Origin: Anaeromassilibacillus senegalensis
GTDB taxonomy: Bacteria > Bacillota > Clostridia > Oscillospirales > Acutalibacteraceae
Direction of reading: 5' to 3'
Length of the DNA: 64,000 bases
Assembly (NCBI RefSeq): GCF_001261775.1
Contig: NZ_LN868538.1
Span: 496,001-560,000 of the forward strand
Shown piece after piece: positions 1 through 9,331 of the stretch (positions are counted from its first letter, which is position 1; each line of letters begins with the position of its first letter). The translations under genes were made by a program, and so were the position numbers. The notes below the pieces were generated by a model. It was not told where the DNA came from. It searched no databases and saw only the letters and a program-made list of their open reading frames with translations.

Positions 1-562
1 TACCGATCGTAACGGAACGAAGATCACTGCAACCCTCAAAGGCATTGTCCGGAATTTTAGTCAGACTAGTTGGCAGCGACGCAGAACGCAGGGAGGAACA
101 ACCGCTGAAAGCTTCCAAGCCAATTTTTGTGATGCTGTTCGCAAAAGTAACAGAGGTCATTTCATCTGCACCAGCAAACGCGCGCTCTCCAATTTCCTTG
201 ACGCCCTCTTCCATAGAGATTCTCTTAATATCTGTACCTTCAAAAGCGCCGTCTGCAATCAAGTCAATGCTATCCGGAAGATAAATGTTTTTGTCACTAC
301 CGCCATTATCCAAGACAGCGGAACTGCCGTCTCCAATACGAGTAACTGTCCTGCTGTCAATCTTATTGGGAATAGAGATGGAAGATTTGGATCTATAATA
401 GTCTCCGCTATCATAGATTGTGATAACCGCATACTTTCCATCAACCTTTTTGATCTCATAGGCTTCGTCTATCTTCGCAGCATAAGCAACCGTACTGGTG
501 AATGCCGTAACTGCCAGCACGGCGGACAGCGCCAGCGAAAGCAGTTTTTTTGCTCTTCTCAT
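1..562 (-). CDS. BspA-like leucine-rich-repeat surface protein, N-terminal part (runs off the window)
   Basis: This is an open reading frame read leftwards from an ATG at 562; it is still open at base 1. The first ~30 residues form a signal peptide (MRRAKKLLSLALSAVLAV, then an AYA-type cleavage site), so the protein is exported. After a short unique stretch it shows the BspA/treponemal repeat pattern: IGERAFAGADEMTSVTFA, IGLEAFSGCSSLRSASLP, IPDNAFEGCSDLRSVTI, about 23 residues each. Such repeats bind host or surface ligands in known members. GGAGAGGAAAG lies just upstream as ribosome site. It is separated from rplQ by a terminator and has its own promoter. The C-terminal part is unseen, so cell-wall anchoring is unknown. 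Confidence 0.85.
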   Translation of the reverse strand, partial: MRRAKKLLSLALSAVLAVTAFTSTVAYAAKIDEAYEIKKVDGKYAVITIYDSGDYYRSKSSISIPNKIDSRTVTRIGDGSSAVLDNGGSDKNIYLPDSIDLIADGAFEGTDIKRISMEEGVKEIGERAFAGADEMTSVTFANSITKIGLEAFSGCSSLRSASLPTSLTKIPDNAFEGCSDLRSVTIG

Positions 563-618
563 ACTTTCCTCTCCTTGTCTAAAATGTTTCATAGGTTTTA
601 TCTGTTTTGGTAAATCCT

Positions 619-647
619 ATTATACCGTAGCATGTCAAATTATGCAA
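619..647 (-). promoter_or_regulatory. sigma-A promoter of the LRR protein
   Basis: On the minus strand TTGCAT, 17 nt, TATAAT, about 55 nt ahead of the ATG at 562. A second TTGACA inside the spacer is too close to the -10 to serve. Confidence 0.65.
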
Positions 648-743
648 GGTTTTGGGCGGTTACACTTGTGTAATTTGCACTGGTAATATCTGTCTTGTTC
701 GTCACCAAATTGAAAACGCTTTGTAATAACTTTTTGGGAACAT

Positions 744-775
744 AAAAAAAGCCCTGCACAAACCGTGCAGGGCTT
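744..775 (-). terminator. intrinsic terminator of the ribosomal superoperon
   Basis: A 9-bp stem GCCCTGCAC/GTGCAGGGC with a 5-nt loop, followed on the minus strand by seven T. It lies 17 nt past the rplQ stop and closes the ~16-kb operon. Confidence 0.9.
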
Positions 776-791
776 CACTATGCAATCCCGA

Positions 792-1133
792 TTAGATCAG
801 CTCGATGATCGCCATTTCCGCAGCATCGCCGCGGCGCGGTCCAAGCTTTGTGATGCGGGTATAACCGCCATTGCGGTCCACATACTTCGGGGCAATCTCT
901 GTAAACAGCTTGTTTGTTACAGCTTCCTTTGTAACGAAGCCCATAACAAGGCGCTTGCTGTGCAGATCGTTTGTCTTTGCAATTGTAATCATCTTCTCTG
1001 CCAGGGAGCGGACTTCCTTCGCGCGGGTGACGGTCGTCTCGATCTTGCCGTTTTCAAGCAGGAACGTAACCATCGCGCGCAGCATAGCAGTTCTATGGCT
1101 GGTTGCTCTTCCGAGTTTTCTGGTTCCGGGCAT
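792..1133 (-). CDS. rplQ: 50S ribosomal protein L17
   Basis: The 113 residues match L17 from end to end: PGTRKLGR at the N-terminus, the [10 protein letters not shown] helix and the C-terminal [23 protein letters not shown]17 sits near the peptide exit tunnel of the large subunit. It is the last gene of the alpha part of the block, 33 nt after rpoA, and is followed at once by the operon terminator. In many Clostridia the ecfA-ecfT-truA-rplM-rpsI genes come next; here they do not, and an unrelated surface-protein gene lies beyond. Confidence 0.98.
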   Translation of the reverse strand: MPGTRKLGRATSHRTAMLRAMVTFLLENGKIETTVTRAKEVRSLAEKMITIAKTNDLHSKRLVMGFVTKEAVTNKLFTEIAPKYVDRNGGYTRITKLGPRRGDAAEMAIIELI

Positions 1134-1166
1134 CGAATATCACTCCTTTACCTTTGGCTGCAAGGC

Positions 1167-2120
1167 TCATTCGTCTTCCTTGCGCAGATTAAAGCCGAGA
1201 GAGGCCAGTTTCCACACGACCTCTTCCAGGGACTTGCGTCCCAGGTTGCGCACCTTCATCATGTCTTCCTCAGACTTGTTAATGAGGTCCTCAACCGTAT
1301 TGATTCCAGCGCGCTTGAGGCAGTTAAAGGAACGCACGGAGAGATCCAACTCTTCAATGGTCATCTCCAGCACCTTTTCCTTGCCCTTGTCGTCCTTCTC
1401 CACCATGATCTCTGTGCTGCTGCCCTTGTCAGACAGGTTGACAAAGAGGTTCAGGTGCTCGGTCAGGACTCTTGCGGCCAAAGAGACCGCTTCCTGCGCA
1501 CTGATCACGCCATTGGTCCAAACCTCGAGCGTCAGCTTATCAAAATCGATACGCTGGCCCACGCGGGTCGGTTCCACGTTGAAGTTCACTTTATAAACAG
1601 GAGTGTAAATAGAATCAACCGGAAGTTCGCCGATCACGCCTGCGGGCATATTCTGCTTGTTCCGCTCAGCGGGGACGTATCCGCGGCCCTTGTCCAAGGT
1701 CAGTTCCATGTACAGCTTCGCGCCCTCTCCCAGGGTTGCAATGTGCATTTCCGGGTTCAGGATTTCAACCTCGCTGTCGCACTTGATAGAGTCGGCCGTG
1801 ACCTCGCACGGACCCTCTGCACAGATTTCCACTGTTTTCGGGCCGTCACAATGAAGCTTCGCGGTCAATCCTTTGATGTTCAGCACGATCTCGGTGACAT
1901 CTTCCTTGACGCCGGGAACGGTGGAAAACTCATGCAGAACGCCGTCTATTTTAATAGAGGTGACTGCAACGCCCGGCAGGGAAGACAACAGCACGCGGCG
2001 CAGGCTGTTGCCCAGCGTTGTGCCGAAGCCGCGCTCGAGCGGTTCCACTACAAATTTACCGTAAGTTCCGTCGTTACTCAGGACTTCTGTTTCAATTCTT
2101 GGCTTCTCAATCTCGATCAT
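1167..2120 (-). CDS. rpoA: DNA-directed RNA polymerase subunit alpha
   Basis: A 317-residue alpha subunit of usual length. Residues ~1-230 are the dimerising N-terminal domain ([28 protein letters not shown]). After a charged linker (~235-245) comes the C-terminal domain ([18 protein letters not shown], then [15 protein letters not shown]), which contacts UP elements and regulators. Alpha starts polymerase assembly by binding beta and beta prime. It lies between rpsD and rplQ, the common Clostridia order. The ribosome site AAGGAGGG stands a few bases before the ATG. Confidence 0.99.
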   Translation of the reverse strand: MIEIEKPRIETEVLSNDGTYGKFVVEPLERGFGTTLGNSLRRVLLSSLPGVAVTSIKIDGVLHEFSTVPGVKEDVTEIVLNIKGLTAKLHCDGPKTVEICAEGPCEVTADSIKCDSEVEILNPEMHIATLGEGAKLYMELTLDKGRGYVPAERNKQNMPAGVIGELPVDSIYTPVYKVNFNVEPTRVGQRIDFDKLTLEVWTNGVISAQEAVSLAARVLTEHLNLFVNLSDKGSSTEIMVEKDDKGKEKVLEMTIEELDLSVRSFNCLKRAGINTVEDLINKSEEDMMKVRNLGRKSLEEVVWKLASLGFNLRKEDE

Positions 2121-2192
2121 TAGCGACCCTCCTTGACATAAAGCGGATGATTCTGTCTGCCATCCTGTTAATGATGCTGTTAGGCAACGGCA

Positions 2193-2813
2193 TTACTTGG
2201 AGTACAACTCAACGATGAGGGTCTCATCGACGTCGAGGTCGATCTCCTCACGAGTCGGCAGCGCTAAAATCTTGGCTTCCAGGGTTTCGCCGTTCACATC
2301 AAGCCACTTCGGGACAAGGCGGTTCTGTTCCAGCACAGCCTTGATCTTGGCGCTCTGACGGCTCTTTTCGCGGATCGCGATGACCTGGCCCGGCTTTACG
2401 AGGTAGGACGGAATGTCCACTCTTCTGCCGTCCACATTGAAGTGGCCGTGCACCACGAGCTGACGGGCTTCCGCTCTGGAAGACGCCCAGCCGAGGCGGT
2501 AGACGATGTTATCGAGGCGGCTTTCCAGGATGGTGAGCAGCTCGTCGCCGGTCTTGCCCTCTCTCTTGGTTGCCATCTCGTAATAATCGTGGAACTGGCC
2601 TTCCAGAACGCCGTAGTAGCGTCTGGTCATCTGCTTCGCACGCAGCTGCAGGCCGTATTCGGACGTCTTTTTGCGGCCCTGGCCGTGCTGGCCAGGCGCA
2701 TATGCTCTGCGCGTGATTGCGCATTTATCTGTGTAGCAGCGCGCGCCCTTCAGGAACAGCTTCTGGCCCTCGCGGCGGCAGAGCTTGCACACAGCATCAG
2801 TATATCTTGCCAT
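2193..2813 (-). CDS. rpsD: 30S ribosomal protein S4, zinc form
   Basis: The 206 residues are S4, a primary binder of 16S rRNA that nucleates assembly of the 30S body. Four N-terminal cysteines (C9, C12, C26, C31) form the zinc knuckle of the C+ type. The S4 RNA-binding domain follows ([23 protein letters not shown], ~95-155). In Bacillus subtilis rpsD stands alone; here it sits between rpsK and rpoA, as in many Clostridia. In species with this order S4 often represses its own mRNA, but I see no clear pseudoknot in the 33-nt gap. Confidence 0.98.
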   Translation of the reverse strand: MARYTDAVCKLCRREGQKLFLKGARCYTDKCAITRRAYAPGQHGQGRKKTSEYGLQLRAKQMTRRYYGVLEGQFHDYYEMATKREGKTGDELLTILESRLDNIVYRLGWASSRAEARQLVVHGHFNVDGRRVDIPSYLVKPGQVIAIREKSRQSAKIKAVLEQNRLVPKWLDVNGETLEAKILALPTREEIDLDVDETLIVELYSK

Positions 2814-2846
2814 AATATGGTTGCACCTCCTGTAATCGGTTTTTGA

Positions 2847-3254
2847 TTAGACGCGTCTTCTCTTCGGAGGACGGCATCCATTGTGGGGGATCGGGGTAAC
2901 GTCTTTGATCATGCTGACTTCAAGCCCCGCGCCCTGCAACGCACGGATCGCCGCCTCACGGCCGGCGCCCGGTCCCTTTACAAAAACCTCTACCGTCTTC
3001 ATACCGTGCTCCATCGCAGCTTTCGCAGCGGTTTCCGCAGCGGTCTGCGCGGCAAACGGGGTGGACTTTCTGGAGCCTCTGAAGCCCAGCTCACCGGAGC
3101 TCGCCCAGGAGATCGCGTTGCCCTGGGTGTCGGTGATGGTCACGATTGTGTTATTAAAGGTGGACTGGATATGAGCAGCTCCACGGTCAATATTCTTGCG
3201 TTCACGGCGTCTGCGAACGGTGGTTCCTTTTTTAGCGCCCTTCTGTGCTGCCAT
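2847..3254 (-). CDS. rpsK: 30S ribosomal protein S11
   Basis: The 135-residue S11 has a basic N-terminal extension ([15 protein letters not shown]) and the conserved core ([26 protein letters not shown], ending [12 protein letters not shown]). S11 lies on the 30S platform near the mRNA exit and the Shine-Dalgarno helix. It is 19 nt downstream of rpsM. The Asn-Gly in PHNGCRPPK is the site that becomes isoaspartate in E. coli S11. Confidence 0.98.
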   Translation of the reverse strand: MAAQKGAKKGTTVRRRRERKNIDRGAAHIQSTFNNTIVTITDTQGNAISWASSGELGFRGSRKSTPFAAQTAAETAAKAAMEHGMKTVEVFVKGPGAGREAAIRALQGAGLEVSMIKDVTPIPHNGCRPPKRRRV

Positions 3255-3273
3255 CTTTTAAATCCCTCCCTGC

Positions 3274-3642
3274 TTATTTCTTCTTGTTGGCCATGGTCTT
3301 TCTCGGACCTTTGCGGGTACGCGCATTGGTCTTGGAACGCTGGCCTCTTACCGGCAAGCCCTTGCGGTGACGGATTCCGCGATAGCAACCGATTTCAATC
3401 AGTCTCTTGATATCGAACGCAACGTCGCGGCGAAGATCGCCTTCCACGCGGCAGTTCTTATCAATATATTCTCTCAGTTTGGATGCATCGTCTTCGGTGA
3501 GGTCTCTCACACGGATGTCCGGGTTTACACCCGTCTCTTTGCAGATATCCGTGGCGGTCTTGCGGCCGATACCAAAAATATAGGTAAGAGCAATTTCGAT
3601 GCGCTTATCTCTGGGCAGATCAATACCTGCTATACGCGCCAT
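3274..3642 (-). CDS. rpsM: 30S ribosomal protein S13
   Basis: The 122 residues are S13 ([26 protein letters not shown], then [17 protein letters not shown], ending [16 protein letters not shown]). S13 in the 30S head contacts 23S rRNA and P-site tRNA. The basic C-terminal tail is complete. The gap to rpmJ upstream is 153 nt, long for this operon, and holds hairpins described separately. Confidence 0.98.
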   Translation of the reverse strand: MARIAGIDLPRDKRIEIALTYIFGIGRKTATDICKETGVNPDIRVRDLTEDDASKLREYIDKNCRVEGDLRRDVAFDIKRLIEIGCYRGIRHRKGLPVRGQRSKTNARTRKGPRKTMANKKK

Positions 3643-3795
3643 ACTGGTTGCACCTCCAAATTAATCATTCAGTTGATAGGGGGAGTCCCCCAAAAGCGAA
3701 ACGCGGCCGTACAAATTTGTATCAATCCCGATACAAATTGTGCTGGTTCCGCGGTTCCCGCCAAAACCGGCGGGCCTTGATAAAAGCGGAAGCTT
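3643..3795 (-). repeat. three back-to-back inverted repeats in the rpmJ-rpsM gap
   Basis: This 153-nt gap has no gene. It holds GGGGGA/TCCCCC at about 3678-3690, then ACAAATTTGTATC/GATACAAATTGT at about 3711-3740 with a 6-nt loop, then CCCGCC/GGCGGG at about 3759-3775. None is followed by a T-run on the minus strand, so a terminator is unlikely. They could be RNA-processing or mRNA-stability structures; that is inference. Confidence 0.5.
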
Positions 3796-3909
3796 TTAAC
3801 CCTGGCGCTGCTTATGCTTCGGGTTTTCACAGATAACCATGACTTTACCCTTGCGCTTGATGATCTTGCACTTCTCGCAAATTTTCTTTACAGAAGGTCT
3901 GACTTTCAT
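3796..3909 (-). CDS. rpmJ: 50S ribosomal protein L36, zinc form
   Basis: A 37-residue frame from the ATG at 3909 reads [20 protein letters not shown] and ends KHKQRQG. C11, C14, C27 and H32 are the zinc ligands of the C+ form. L36 is the smallest 50S protein and stabilises the 23S region near the peptidyl-transferase centre. The order infA-rpmJ-rpsM is standard for Firmicutes. It has the ribosome site GGGAGGG. Confidence 0.96.
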   Translation of the reverse strand: MKVRPSVKKICEKCKIIKRKGKVMVICENPKHKQRQG

Positions 3910-3973
3910 TTGTGCGCCCTCCCTTAGTGAAGTCGTCTCGTTTACAACTGCGCCGGCTGAAAAAGCCCGCGCT

Positions 3974-4192
3974 TTATTTAGAACGCCACGTGATGCGGCC
4001 GCGGGTCAGATCGTAAGGCGAAAGCTCGATCGTTACCTTGTCTCCCGGCAGGATGCGGATAAAGTTCATCCGGAGCTTGCCGGAGATATGCGCCAACACC
4101 TCATGGTGGTTTTGAAGCTCTACCTTAAACATTGCGTTTGGAAGCGCCTCGGTTACAATACCCTCAGTTTCAATTACGTCCTGTTTCGACAT
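3974..4192 (-). CDS. infA: translation initiation factor IF-1
   Basis: The 72 residues form the single OB-fold of IF-1 ([40 protein letters not shown], ending [12 protein letters not shown]). IF-1 covers the 30S A site during initiation and helps IF-2 and IF-3. Its first 19 nt overlap the end of the KOW-domain gene, which points to translational coupling. It has its own AGGAGGG site inside the upstream gene. Confidence 0.98.
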   Translation of the reverse strand: MSKQDVIETEGIVTEALPNAMFKVELQNHHEVLAHISGKLRMNFIRILPGDKVTIELSPYDLTRGRITWRSK

Positions 4193-4461
4193 ATCGTACC
4201 CTCCTCTTGTGGAAAACGGCCCTCCGCTTCAAACGGCCGGAGAGCGCCTCGAATTTCACGGTTGGTTTGCAATGAACCCTCGTTCAGCACCGTTTTGGTT
4301 GCCAAAAGGTGTTTCTGCTTTTTCCGTTTGGGATGTTCCAGGCTGCGCCGCCTGCCGTCACAAATCACGGCCATATCGGCGTCCGCCTCCAGCACGGTGA
4401 AAAAGCCGCCTTTGTCGCGCCCCGCAAGGGCGCGGACAACGAGTCCTCTCTGAAAATCCAT
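4174..4461 (-). CDS. KOW-domain RNA-binding protein (L14e/L6e/L27e-like)
   Basis: A 95-residue basic protein. Residues 1-40 read as a KOW motif: [18 protein letters not shown], then [17 protein letters not shown] and a basic patch [16 protein letters not shown]. Short proteins of this family sit between map and infA in many Clostridia and Bacilli and are annotated as RNA-binding or ribosomal L14e-like. The tail after ~65 ([20 protein letters not shown]) is poorly conserved to my eye. It is 12 nt after map and overlaps infA by 19 nt. Its precise role is not established. Confidence 0.85.
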   Translation of the reverse strand: MDFQRGLVVRALAGRDKGGFFTVLEADADMAVICDGRRRSLEHPKRKKQKHLLATKTVLNEGSLQTNREIRGALRPFEAEGRFPQEEGTICRNRT

Positions 4462-4473
4462 GGTATCCCCCTT

Positions 4474-5226
4474 TTATTCCGGTATGGTCATAATCACCGG
4501 TCCATCCGGGGTGATGGCGATGGTGTGCTCAAAGTGCGCGGAAAGTTTTCCATCGACGGTGACGGTCGTCCAACCGTCCTGCAACGTTTTGACTTCCTTT
4601 ACACCGGCGTTGATCATTGGTTCAATCGCAATGGTCATGCCTGGTAACAGGCGCACGCCTCTGCCGGGCGTGCCGTAATTGGGAACGCTGGGGTCTTCAT
4701 GCAGTTTCGCGCCCACTCCGTGGCCGACAAAATCCCGTACCACCGAGTAACCGCGAGCCTCGACATACCGCTGCACCGCACTGCCGATATCTCCGATGCG
4801 GGCGCCGGCCTGTGCGGCCTTGATGCCCTCGAAGAGGCTTTCGCGTGTCGCGTCCATAAGGCGCTGGGCTTCTTCGCTGACGTCTCCGCAGGGGAACGTC
4901 CACGCGTTGTCGCCGTTAAATCCCTCATAAAAGGCGCCGGTGTCAATGCTGACAATGTCGCCCTGTTTGAGGATAATGTCCTTACGGGGTATGCCGTGGA
5001 TCACCACGTCGTTTACAGATATACATGCACTGCCCGGAAACCCGCCGTACCCGAGGAAGTTCGGCTTGGCGCCCTCTTCCTCGATTGCACGGCGGACGAT
5101 ACGGTCGATTTCCCAGGTGGAAACCCCGGGTTCGACCGCCTCGCCGGCCAGCTTCAGTGCTTTTGCAGAGATCCTGCACGCTTCCCGCATAATGGCGAGT
5201 TCGCGGCTGGTTTTCAGCACGATCAT
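4474..5226 (-). CDS. map: type I methionine aminopeptidase
   Basis: The 250-residue protein removes the N-terminal Met from new proteins. The pita-bread fold and its metal ligands are visible: DTGAFYEGFNGDNAWTF (first two Asp), GHGVGAKLHEDP (His), IEPMI (Glu) and HFEHTIAI (Glu). The start at 5226 (MIVLKTSRELAIMREAC) is chosen because it lies 3 nt after the adk stop. An ATG further upstream in the same frame would run into adk and add non-family residues. No N-terminal zinc finger is present, so it is type Ia. Confidence 0.97.
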   Translation of the reverse strand: MIVLKTSRELAIMREACRISAKALKLAGEAVEPGVSTWEIDRIVRRAIEEEGAKPNFLGYGGFPGSACISVNDVVIHGIPRKDIILKQGDIVSIDTGAFYEGFNGDNAWTFPCGDVSEEAQRLMDATRESLFEGIKAAQAGARIGDIGSAVQRYVEARGYSVVRDFVGHGVGAKLHEDPSVPNYGTPGRGVRLLPGMTIAIEPMINAGVKEVKTLQDGWTTVTVDGKLSAHFEHTIAITPDGPVIMTIPE

Positions 5227-5228
5227 GA

Positions 5229-5861
5229 TTACGCCTCTAACGCAGCAAGCGTCAGCTTGGTGGTATCCGCCACTTCCTCCTGGCCTTCCACGATGCATAG
5301 CTTGCCCTGCTTTTCGTAGTAGTCCTTCAGAGGTTCGGTCTGCTCGTGGTAGACATTGAGGCGCTCTTTCACTGTATCCGGATGGTCATCCTTGCGCTGA
5401 ACGAGGGTGCCGCCGCATTTGCCGCATTTGCCTTCTTCCTCCGGCTTTTTGTAAAGCAGGTGGTAGCTGGCACCGCAGCTCTCGCAGACACGGCGTCCGG
5501 ACATACGCTCCACGATCTTTTCATCGGCAACTTCAATATCGATGACCTTGTCGATGACGATGCCCATTTTGTCCAGAGCCTCGGCCTGGGGAATGGTGCG
5601 CGGGAAACCGTCCAGCACGAAGCCGTTCTTGCAGTCATCCTTCGCCAAACGCTCCTGGATGATGCTAATTACGACTTCGTCGGGCACGAGCTTGCCTGCA
5701 TCCATGAAGGACTTCGCCTTCAGGCCCATCTCAGTGCCGCTCTTCAGCGCTTCACGGATAATATTACCCGTGGAAATCGCGGGAATGTTCAAATGCTCAC
5801 AGATCACTTCAGCCTGTGTGCCTTTACCGGCGCCGGGAGCGCCGAGAAGAATCAGATTCAT
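5229..5861 (-). CDS. adk: adenylate kinase, zinc-lid form
   Basis: This 210-residue enzyme interconverts ATP + AMP and 2 ADP. It carries the P-loop GAPGAGKGTQ (residues 7-16), the AMP-binding ISTGNIIREAL and LDGFPRT, and a long LID with two CxxC pairs (CESCGASYH and CGKCGG), the zinc-binding form usual in Gram-positives. It lies between secY and map, as in Bacillus subtilis, 15 nt after secY. Confidence 0.98.
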   Translation of the reverse strand: MNLILLGAPGAGKGTQAEVICEHLNIPAISTGNIIREALKSGTEMGLKAKSFMDAGKLVPDEVVISIIQERLAKDDCKNGFVLDGFPRTIPQAEALDKMGIVIDKVIDIEVADEKIVERMSGRRVCESCGASYHLLYKKPEEEGKCGKCGGTLVQRKDDHPDTVKERLNVYHEQTEPLKDYYEKQGKLCIVEGQEEVADTTKLTLAALEA

Positions 5862-5876
5862 ATGATTTCCTCCTTA

Positions 5877-7211
5877 TCAGTCAAGGAAGCCCTTATAATG
5901 GCGCATCATCAACTGGGATTCCATCTGCTTCATCGTCTCCAGAGCAACACCGACCAGAATGATGACGGAAGTACCGCCCAGGGTCAGGTTGTGCATGCCG
6001 GTGACCGCGCCGAAGATAATCGGCAGCAGAGCAATCAGAGCGAGGAACAGCGCGCCAATCAACGTGATCTTCGAAAGGATCTTTGCAATGAAATCGGAAG
6101 TGGACTTGCCGGGACGGATGCCCGGGATCGTACCGTTGTTCTGACGAAGATTATTGGCCATCTCAATCGGATTATACTGGATCGTCACATAGAAGTAAGC
6201 GAACATGATAATCAGAAGGAAATACAGGACCGAGTACAGCCAGCCGGTCGAGGAGAACGCGTCGAAGAAGGACTTCCAGAAGCCGGTCGCCGCGTTGCCG
6301 CCCATGAAGAGCTGGATGGTGCTCGGAATGGAAAGGATCGAGCTTGCGAAGATGATCGGCATAACGCCGGACATCGCAACCTTGATCGGAATATGACTGC
6401 TCTGGCCGCCATACATCTTGCGTCCCACCACGCGCTTGGCGTACTGGACCGGAATGCGGCGCTCAGAATCGTTCATAAAGACAATAACCCAGATGACGAG
6501 GAGGAAAATCACGACAAACAGCGGAACAAGGAAATAGAACTTGCCGTAGTTGGTCGGGTCCTCGATGGCAGCGCTGATATACTGGCCGAGCTGACGGATG
6601 GTGTGCGGCAGTCTTGCCACGATGCCGGAGAACAACAGAATGGAGATACCGTTGCTGATCCCCTTCTGGTTGACCTGCTCGCCCATCCACATCATCATCG
6701 CCGTACCGGCGGTGAATGCCAGGATGATCACAAATGCTGCAAATACCTGCTCCCAGCCGCTCGTATACAGAGCGATCGGAGCACCTTGATAGGTGCTGTT
6801 GCGCAGATAGAAATAGTAAGCGGTACCCTGGACCAGGCCCAGGATGACGGTGACATAGCGGGTGATAGTCGCAATCCTCTTGCGTCCTTCCTCCCCCTCC
6901 TTCGCCATTCTCTCCAGCGGAGGGATGGCAACCGTCAAAAGCTGCATGATAATGGAACTGTTGATGTATGGGGTGACGCCCATTGCAAACATGGTCGCGT
7001 TTGCGAACGCACCGCCCGAGAGCATATCCAGGTAGCCCAGCGCATTGCCGGACTCGCCCACCGTGCCCATCAACCCCTTCAGCGCGTTGACATCCAGGAA
7101 CGGAACCGGGATGGTCGCGCCAAAACGGAAGATCACAATGATAAACAGGGTAAACAGAATTTTTTTACGAAGATCCGGGACGTTCCAGGCATTCTTGATT
7201 GTCTTGAACAA
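5877..7211 (-). CDS. secY: preprotein translocase channel subunit SecY
   Basis: The 444 residues show ten membrane segments and the SecY landmarks: PFLDVNALKGLMG, the plug region SGGAFANATMFAMGVTPYIN, and cytosolic loops with ERRIPVQYAKRVVG and YNPIEMANNLRQNNG. SecY with SecE and SecG forms the channel for signal-peptide proteins, such as the LRR and lipoproteins in this window. It follows rplO by 1 nt, so translation of the two is likely coupled. Confidence 0.99.
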   Translation of the reverse strand: MFKTIKNAWNVPDLRKKILFTLFIIVIFRFGATIPVPFLDVNALKGLMGTVGESGNALGYLDMLSGGAFANATMFAMGVTPYINSSIIMQLLTVAIPPLERMAKEGEEGRKRIATITRYVTVILGLVQGTAYYFYLRNSTYQGAPIALYTSGWEQVFAAFVIILAFTAGTAMMMWMGEQVNQKGISNGISILLFSGIVARLPHTIRQLGQYISAAIEDPTNYGKFYFLVPLFVVIFLLVIWVIVFMNDSERRIPVQYAKRVVGRKMYGGQSSHIPIKVAMSGVMPIIFASSILSIPSTIQLFMGGNAATGFWKSFFDAFSSTGWLYSVLYFLLIIMFAYFYVTIQYNPIEMANNLRQNNGTIPGIRPGKSTSDFIAKILSKITLIGALFLALIALLPIIFGAVTGMHNLTLGGTSVIILVGVALETMKQMESQLMMRHYKGFLD

Positions 7212-7212
7212 T

Positions 7213-7653
7213 TCAGATCACCTCTGCCTTCCCGCCGGCGGCTTCTATCTTCTGCTTTGCAGCTTCAGAATAGGCAGAGACCTTCACGGTTAACTTCTTC
7301 GTCAGTTTTCCGTTGCTGAGAATCTTGACGCCGTCGCAGCACTGCTTCACAATGCCAGCGTCGATCAGTGCCTGTGTGTCAACGACCGCGCCGTTTTCAA
7401 ACTTCTCCAGCGTTCCTACGTTGACTGCCACGATGGTTTTAGCAAAAATATTGTTAAATCCTCTTTTCGGAACACGTCTCTGCAGCGGCATCTGGCCGCC
7501 TTCAAAGCCGGGACGCATGCCGTGGCCCGCTCTGGCCTTCTGGCCTTTGTGGCCTTTGCCCGCGGTCTTGCCCTGGCCGGAGCCGTGTCCTCTTCCGATA
7601 CGCTTGGATGCCTTTGTGGCGCCCGGCGTAGCGGTTAGATCATGCAAATTCAT
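7213..7653 (-). CDS. rplO: 50S ribosomal protein L15
   Basis: L15, 146 residues: [20 protein letters not shown], the glycine-rich basic tail [17 protein letters not shown] that threads into 23S rRNA, then a globular domain from ~65 ([15 protein letters not shown]) ending AAGGKAEVI. Its stop nearly touches the secY start, the universal L15-SecY pair. Confidence 0.98.
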   Translation of the reverse strand: MNLHDLTATPGATKASKRIGRGHGSGQGKTAGKGHKGQKARAGHGMRPGFEGGQMPLQRRVPKRGFNNIFAKTIVAVNVGTLEKFENGAVVDTQALIDAGIVKQCCDGVKILSNGKLTKKLTVKVSAYSEAAKQKIEAAGGKAEVI

Positions 7654-7672
7654 TTTACTCGCACCTCCTTGC

Positions 7673-7852
7673 TTACGCGTTCACTACCTCGATGAGGTGG
7701 ATAATCTTGGCCACCTTGCCTTTGGTCTGATCATTGTCCGGCTGTACGGTAACATCGCCGATTTTGCGCAGACCAAGCGCCTGGGCGGTTGCAATCTGGT
7801 CCTTTTTACTGCCGATGAGACTTTTCACCAGCTTGATTTTGAGCTGTGCCAT
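7673..7852 (-). CDS. rpmD: 50S ribosomal protein L30
   Basis: A 59-residue frame from the ATG at 7852 ([20 protein letters not shown], then [17 protein letters not shown], ending IHLIEVVNA). The LVKSLIG and ALGL.KIG patterns and its place between rpsE and rplO identify L30. It has the short bacterial ferredoxin-like form. Confidence 0.96.
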   Translation of the reverse strand: MAQLKIKLVKSLIGSKKDQIATAQALGLRKIGDVTVQPDNDQTKGKVAKIIHLIEVVNA

Positions 7853-7867
7853 CTTGCTCCCCCCTCC

Positions 7868-8377
7868 TTAAAGAATATCCTGCACCGACTTACCGCGGAT
7901 GGCGGCAACTTCTTCGGCGGTGCGCAGCTGTGCCATACCGGCCAGCGTTGCACGGACTACATTGCACGGATTGTTGGAACGGAGAGCCTTTGTACGGATA
8001 TCTCTGATACCAACAGCTTCGACGACTGCACGAACCGGGCCGCCGGCGATGACGCCGGTACCGGGTGCGGCGGGCTTCATCAGAACCTTGCCTGCGCCGT
8101 ATTCGCCGATAATTTCGTGCGGGATGGTGGAGCCGCGCAGCGCAACCTTAATGAGGTTCTTCTTCGCGTCTTCGATGCCCTTGCGGATCGCTTCGGGAAC
8201 TTCACCCGCTTTGCCAATGCCGAAACCGACCGTGCCCTTGCCGTCTCCCACCACGACCAGCGCAGCGAACTTGAAGATACGGCCGCCCTTTACAGTCTTG
8301 CTGACACGGTTGATTGCAACAACATGTTCTTTCATCTCATCCTGAGACTGCTGTCTGGGTGCGTCAAATCTAGCCAA
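7868..8377 (-). CDS. rpsE: 30S ribosomal protein S5
   Basis: S5, 169 residues. The N-terminal dsRNA-binding domain contains [20 protein letters not shown] (~18-37), the loop where spectinomycin-resistance changes arise in other species. The C-terminal domain has [18 protein letters not shown] and [18 protein letters not shown]5 lines the mRNA entry channel and affects decoding accuracy. 16 nt separate it from rplR. Confidence 0.98.
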   Translation of the reverse strand: MARFDAPRQQSQDEMKEHVVAINRVSKTVKGGRIFKFAALVVVGDGKGTVGFGIGKAGEVPEAIRKGIEDAKKNLIKVALRGSTIPHEIIGEYGAGKVLMKPAAPGTGVIAGGPVRAVVEAVGIRDIRTKALRSNNPCNVVRATLAGMAQLRTAEEVAAIRGKSVQDIL

Positions 8378-8392
8378 AAGTATTCCTCCTTC

Positions 8393-8752
8393 TTAGAACT
8401 TGAGGCCGCCCTCACGGGCGCCTTCGGCCAGCTCTTTGACGCGGCCGTGGAAAATATAGCCGCCGCGGTCAAATACGACCTTGGAAATGCCCTTTTCTGC
8501 GGCGCGTTTGGCAATAAGCTCGCCAACCTTTTTTGCGGCTTCCTTGTTTCCGCCATTACCATTGAACTCTTTGTCCAGGGAAGAAGCTGCCACCAGGGTA
8601 ACTCCTTTTACATCGTCGATGATCTGGGCGTAGATGTTTGTGGTAGAGCGAAATACATTCAGGCGCGGGCACTCAGCGGTGCCGGAAATCTTGCCGCGCA
8701 CTCTCTTGTGGCGGTTCAATCTGGCTTTGTTTGTATCAGCCTTGTTCACCAT
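8393..8752 (-). CDS. rplR: 50S ribosomal protein L18
   Basis: L18, 119 residues, binds 5S rRNA with L5 and L25. Seen: [20 protein letters not shown], then [13 protein letters not shown] and the C-terminal [20 protein letters not shown]. The first residues ([14 protein letters not shown]) are basic and usual. Confidence 0.98.
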   Translation of the reverse strand: MVNKADTNKARLNRHKRVRGKISGTAECPRLNVFRSTTNIYAQIIDDVKGVTLVAASSLDKEFNGNGGNKEAAKKVGELIAKRAAEKGISKVVFDRGGYIFHGRVKELAEGAREGGLKF

Positions 8753-8766
8753 TTGTCATTCACTCC

Positions 8767-9315
8767 TTACTTCTTAGCGCCCTTACCGGCCTTGCCTTCC
8801 TTATGACGGACAAATTCGCCAGCATAGCGGATACCCTTGCCCTTGTACGGCTCCGGCGGGCGTTTCTCGCGGACTTCCGCGGCAAACTGTCCAACCTTCT
8901 GTTTGTCCGAGCCAAGGATTACAATTTTGTTGGCGGACGGGCATTCAATCGTGATGCCGTCGATCTCCGGTACGATCACCTGATGGGAATAGCCCAGGTT
9001 CATCACCAGATTTTTGCCCTGCTTCTGCACACGGTAACCAACGCCATTGACGTCGAGCTCCTTCTTAAAGCCCTCCGTTACGCCGACCACCATGTTGGCG
9101 ATGAGCGTGCGGGTCAGGCCGTGCAGAGAACGGTTTTGCTTTTCGTCGTTCGGACGGGTCACGAGGATTTCGCTGCCCTCAACCGCGACGTTCATATTCG
9201 GATGGAACGCCTGGGTCAGGGTCGCCTTCGGGCCCTTCACTGTGATGACGTTGCCGTCAATGCTGATATTGACGCCAGCGGGAATATTTATGGGTTTTCT
9301 TCCAATTCGAGACAT
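8767..9315 (-). CDS. rplF: 50S ribosomal protein L6
   Basis: L6, 182 residues, two related alpha-beta domains. The N-terminal [19 protein letters not shown] and the C-terminal [20 protein letters not shown] signature are clear. L6 stands near the sarcin-ricin loop and supports elongation-factor binding. The tail [11 protein letters not shown] is basic. Confidence 0.98.
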   Translation of the reverse strand: MSRIGRKPINIPAGVNISIDGNVITVKGPKATLTQAFHPNMNVAVEGSEILVTRPNDEKQNRSLHGLTRTLIANMVVGVTEGFKKELDVNGVGYRVQKQGKNLVMNLGYSHQVIVPEIDGITIECPSANKIVILGSDKQKVGQFAAEVREKRPPEPYKGKGIRYAGEFVRHKEGKAGKGAKK

Positions 9316-9331
9316 TTCTGCACCCCCTTAA

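Noticed and set aside
5227..5298. Longer N-terminus for methionine aminopeptidase
   Set aside because: The added residues are not aminopeptidase-like and the longer start lies inside adk; the ATG at 5226 is 3 nt after the adk stop.
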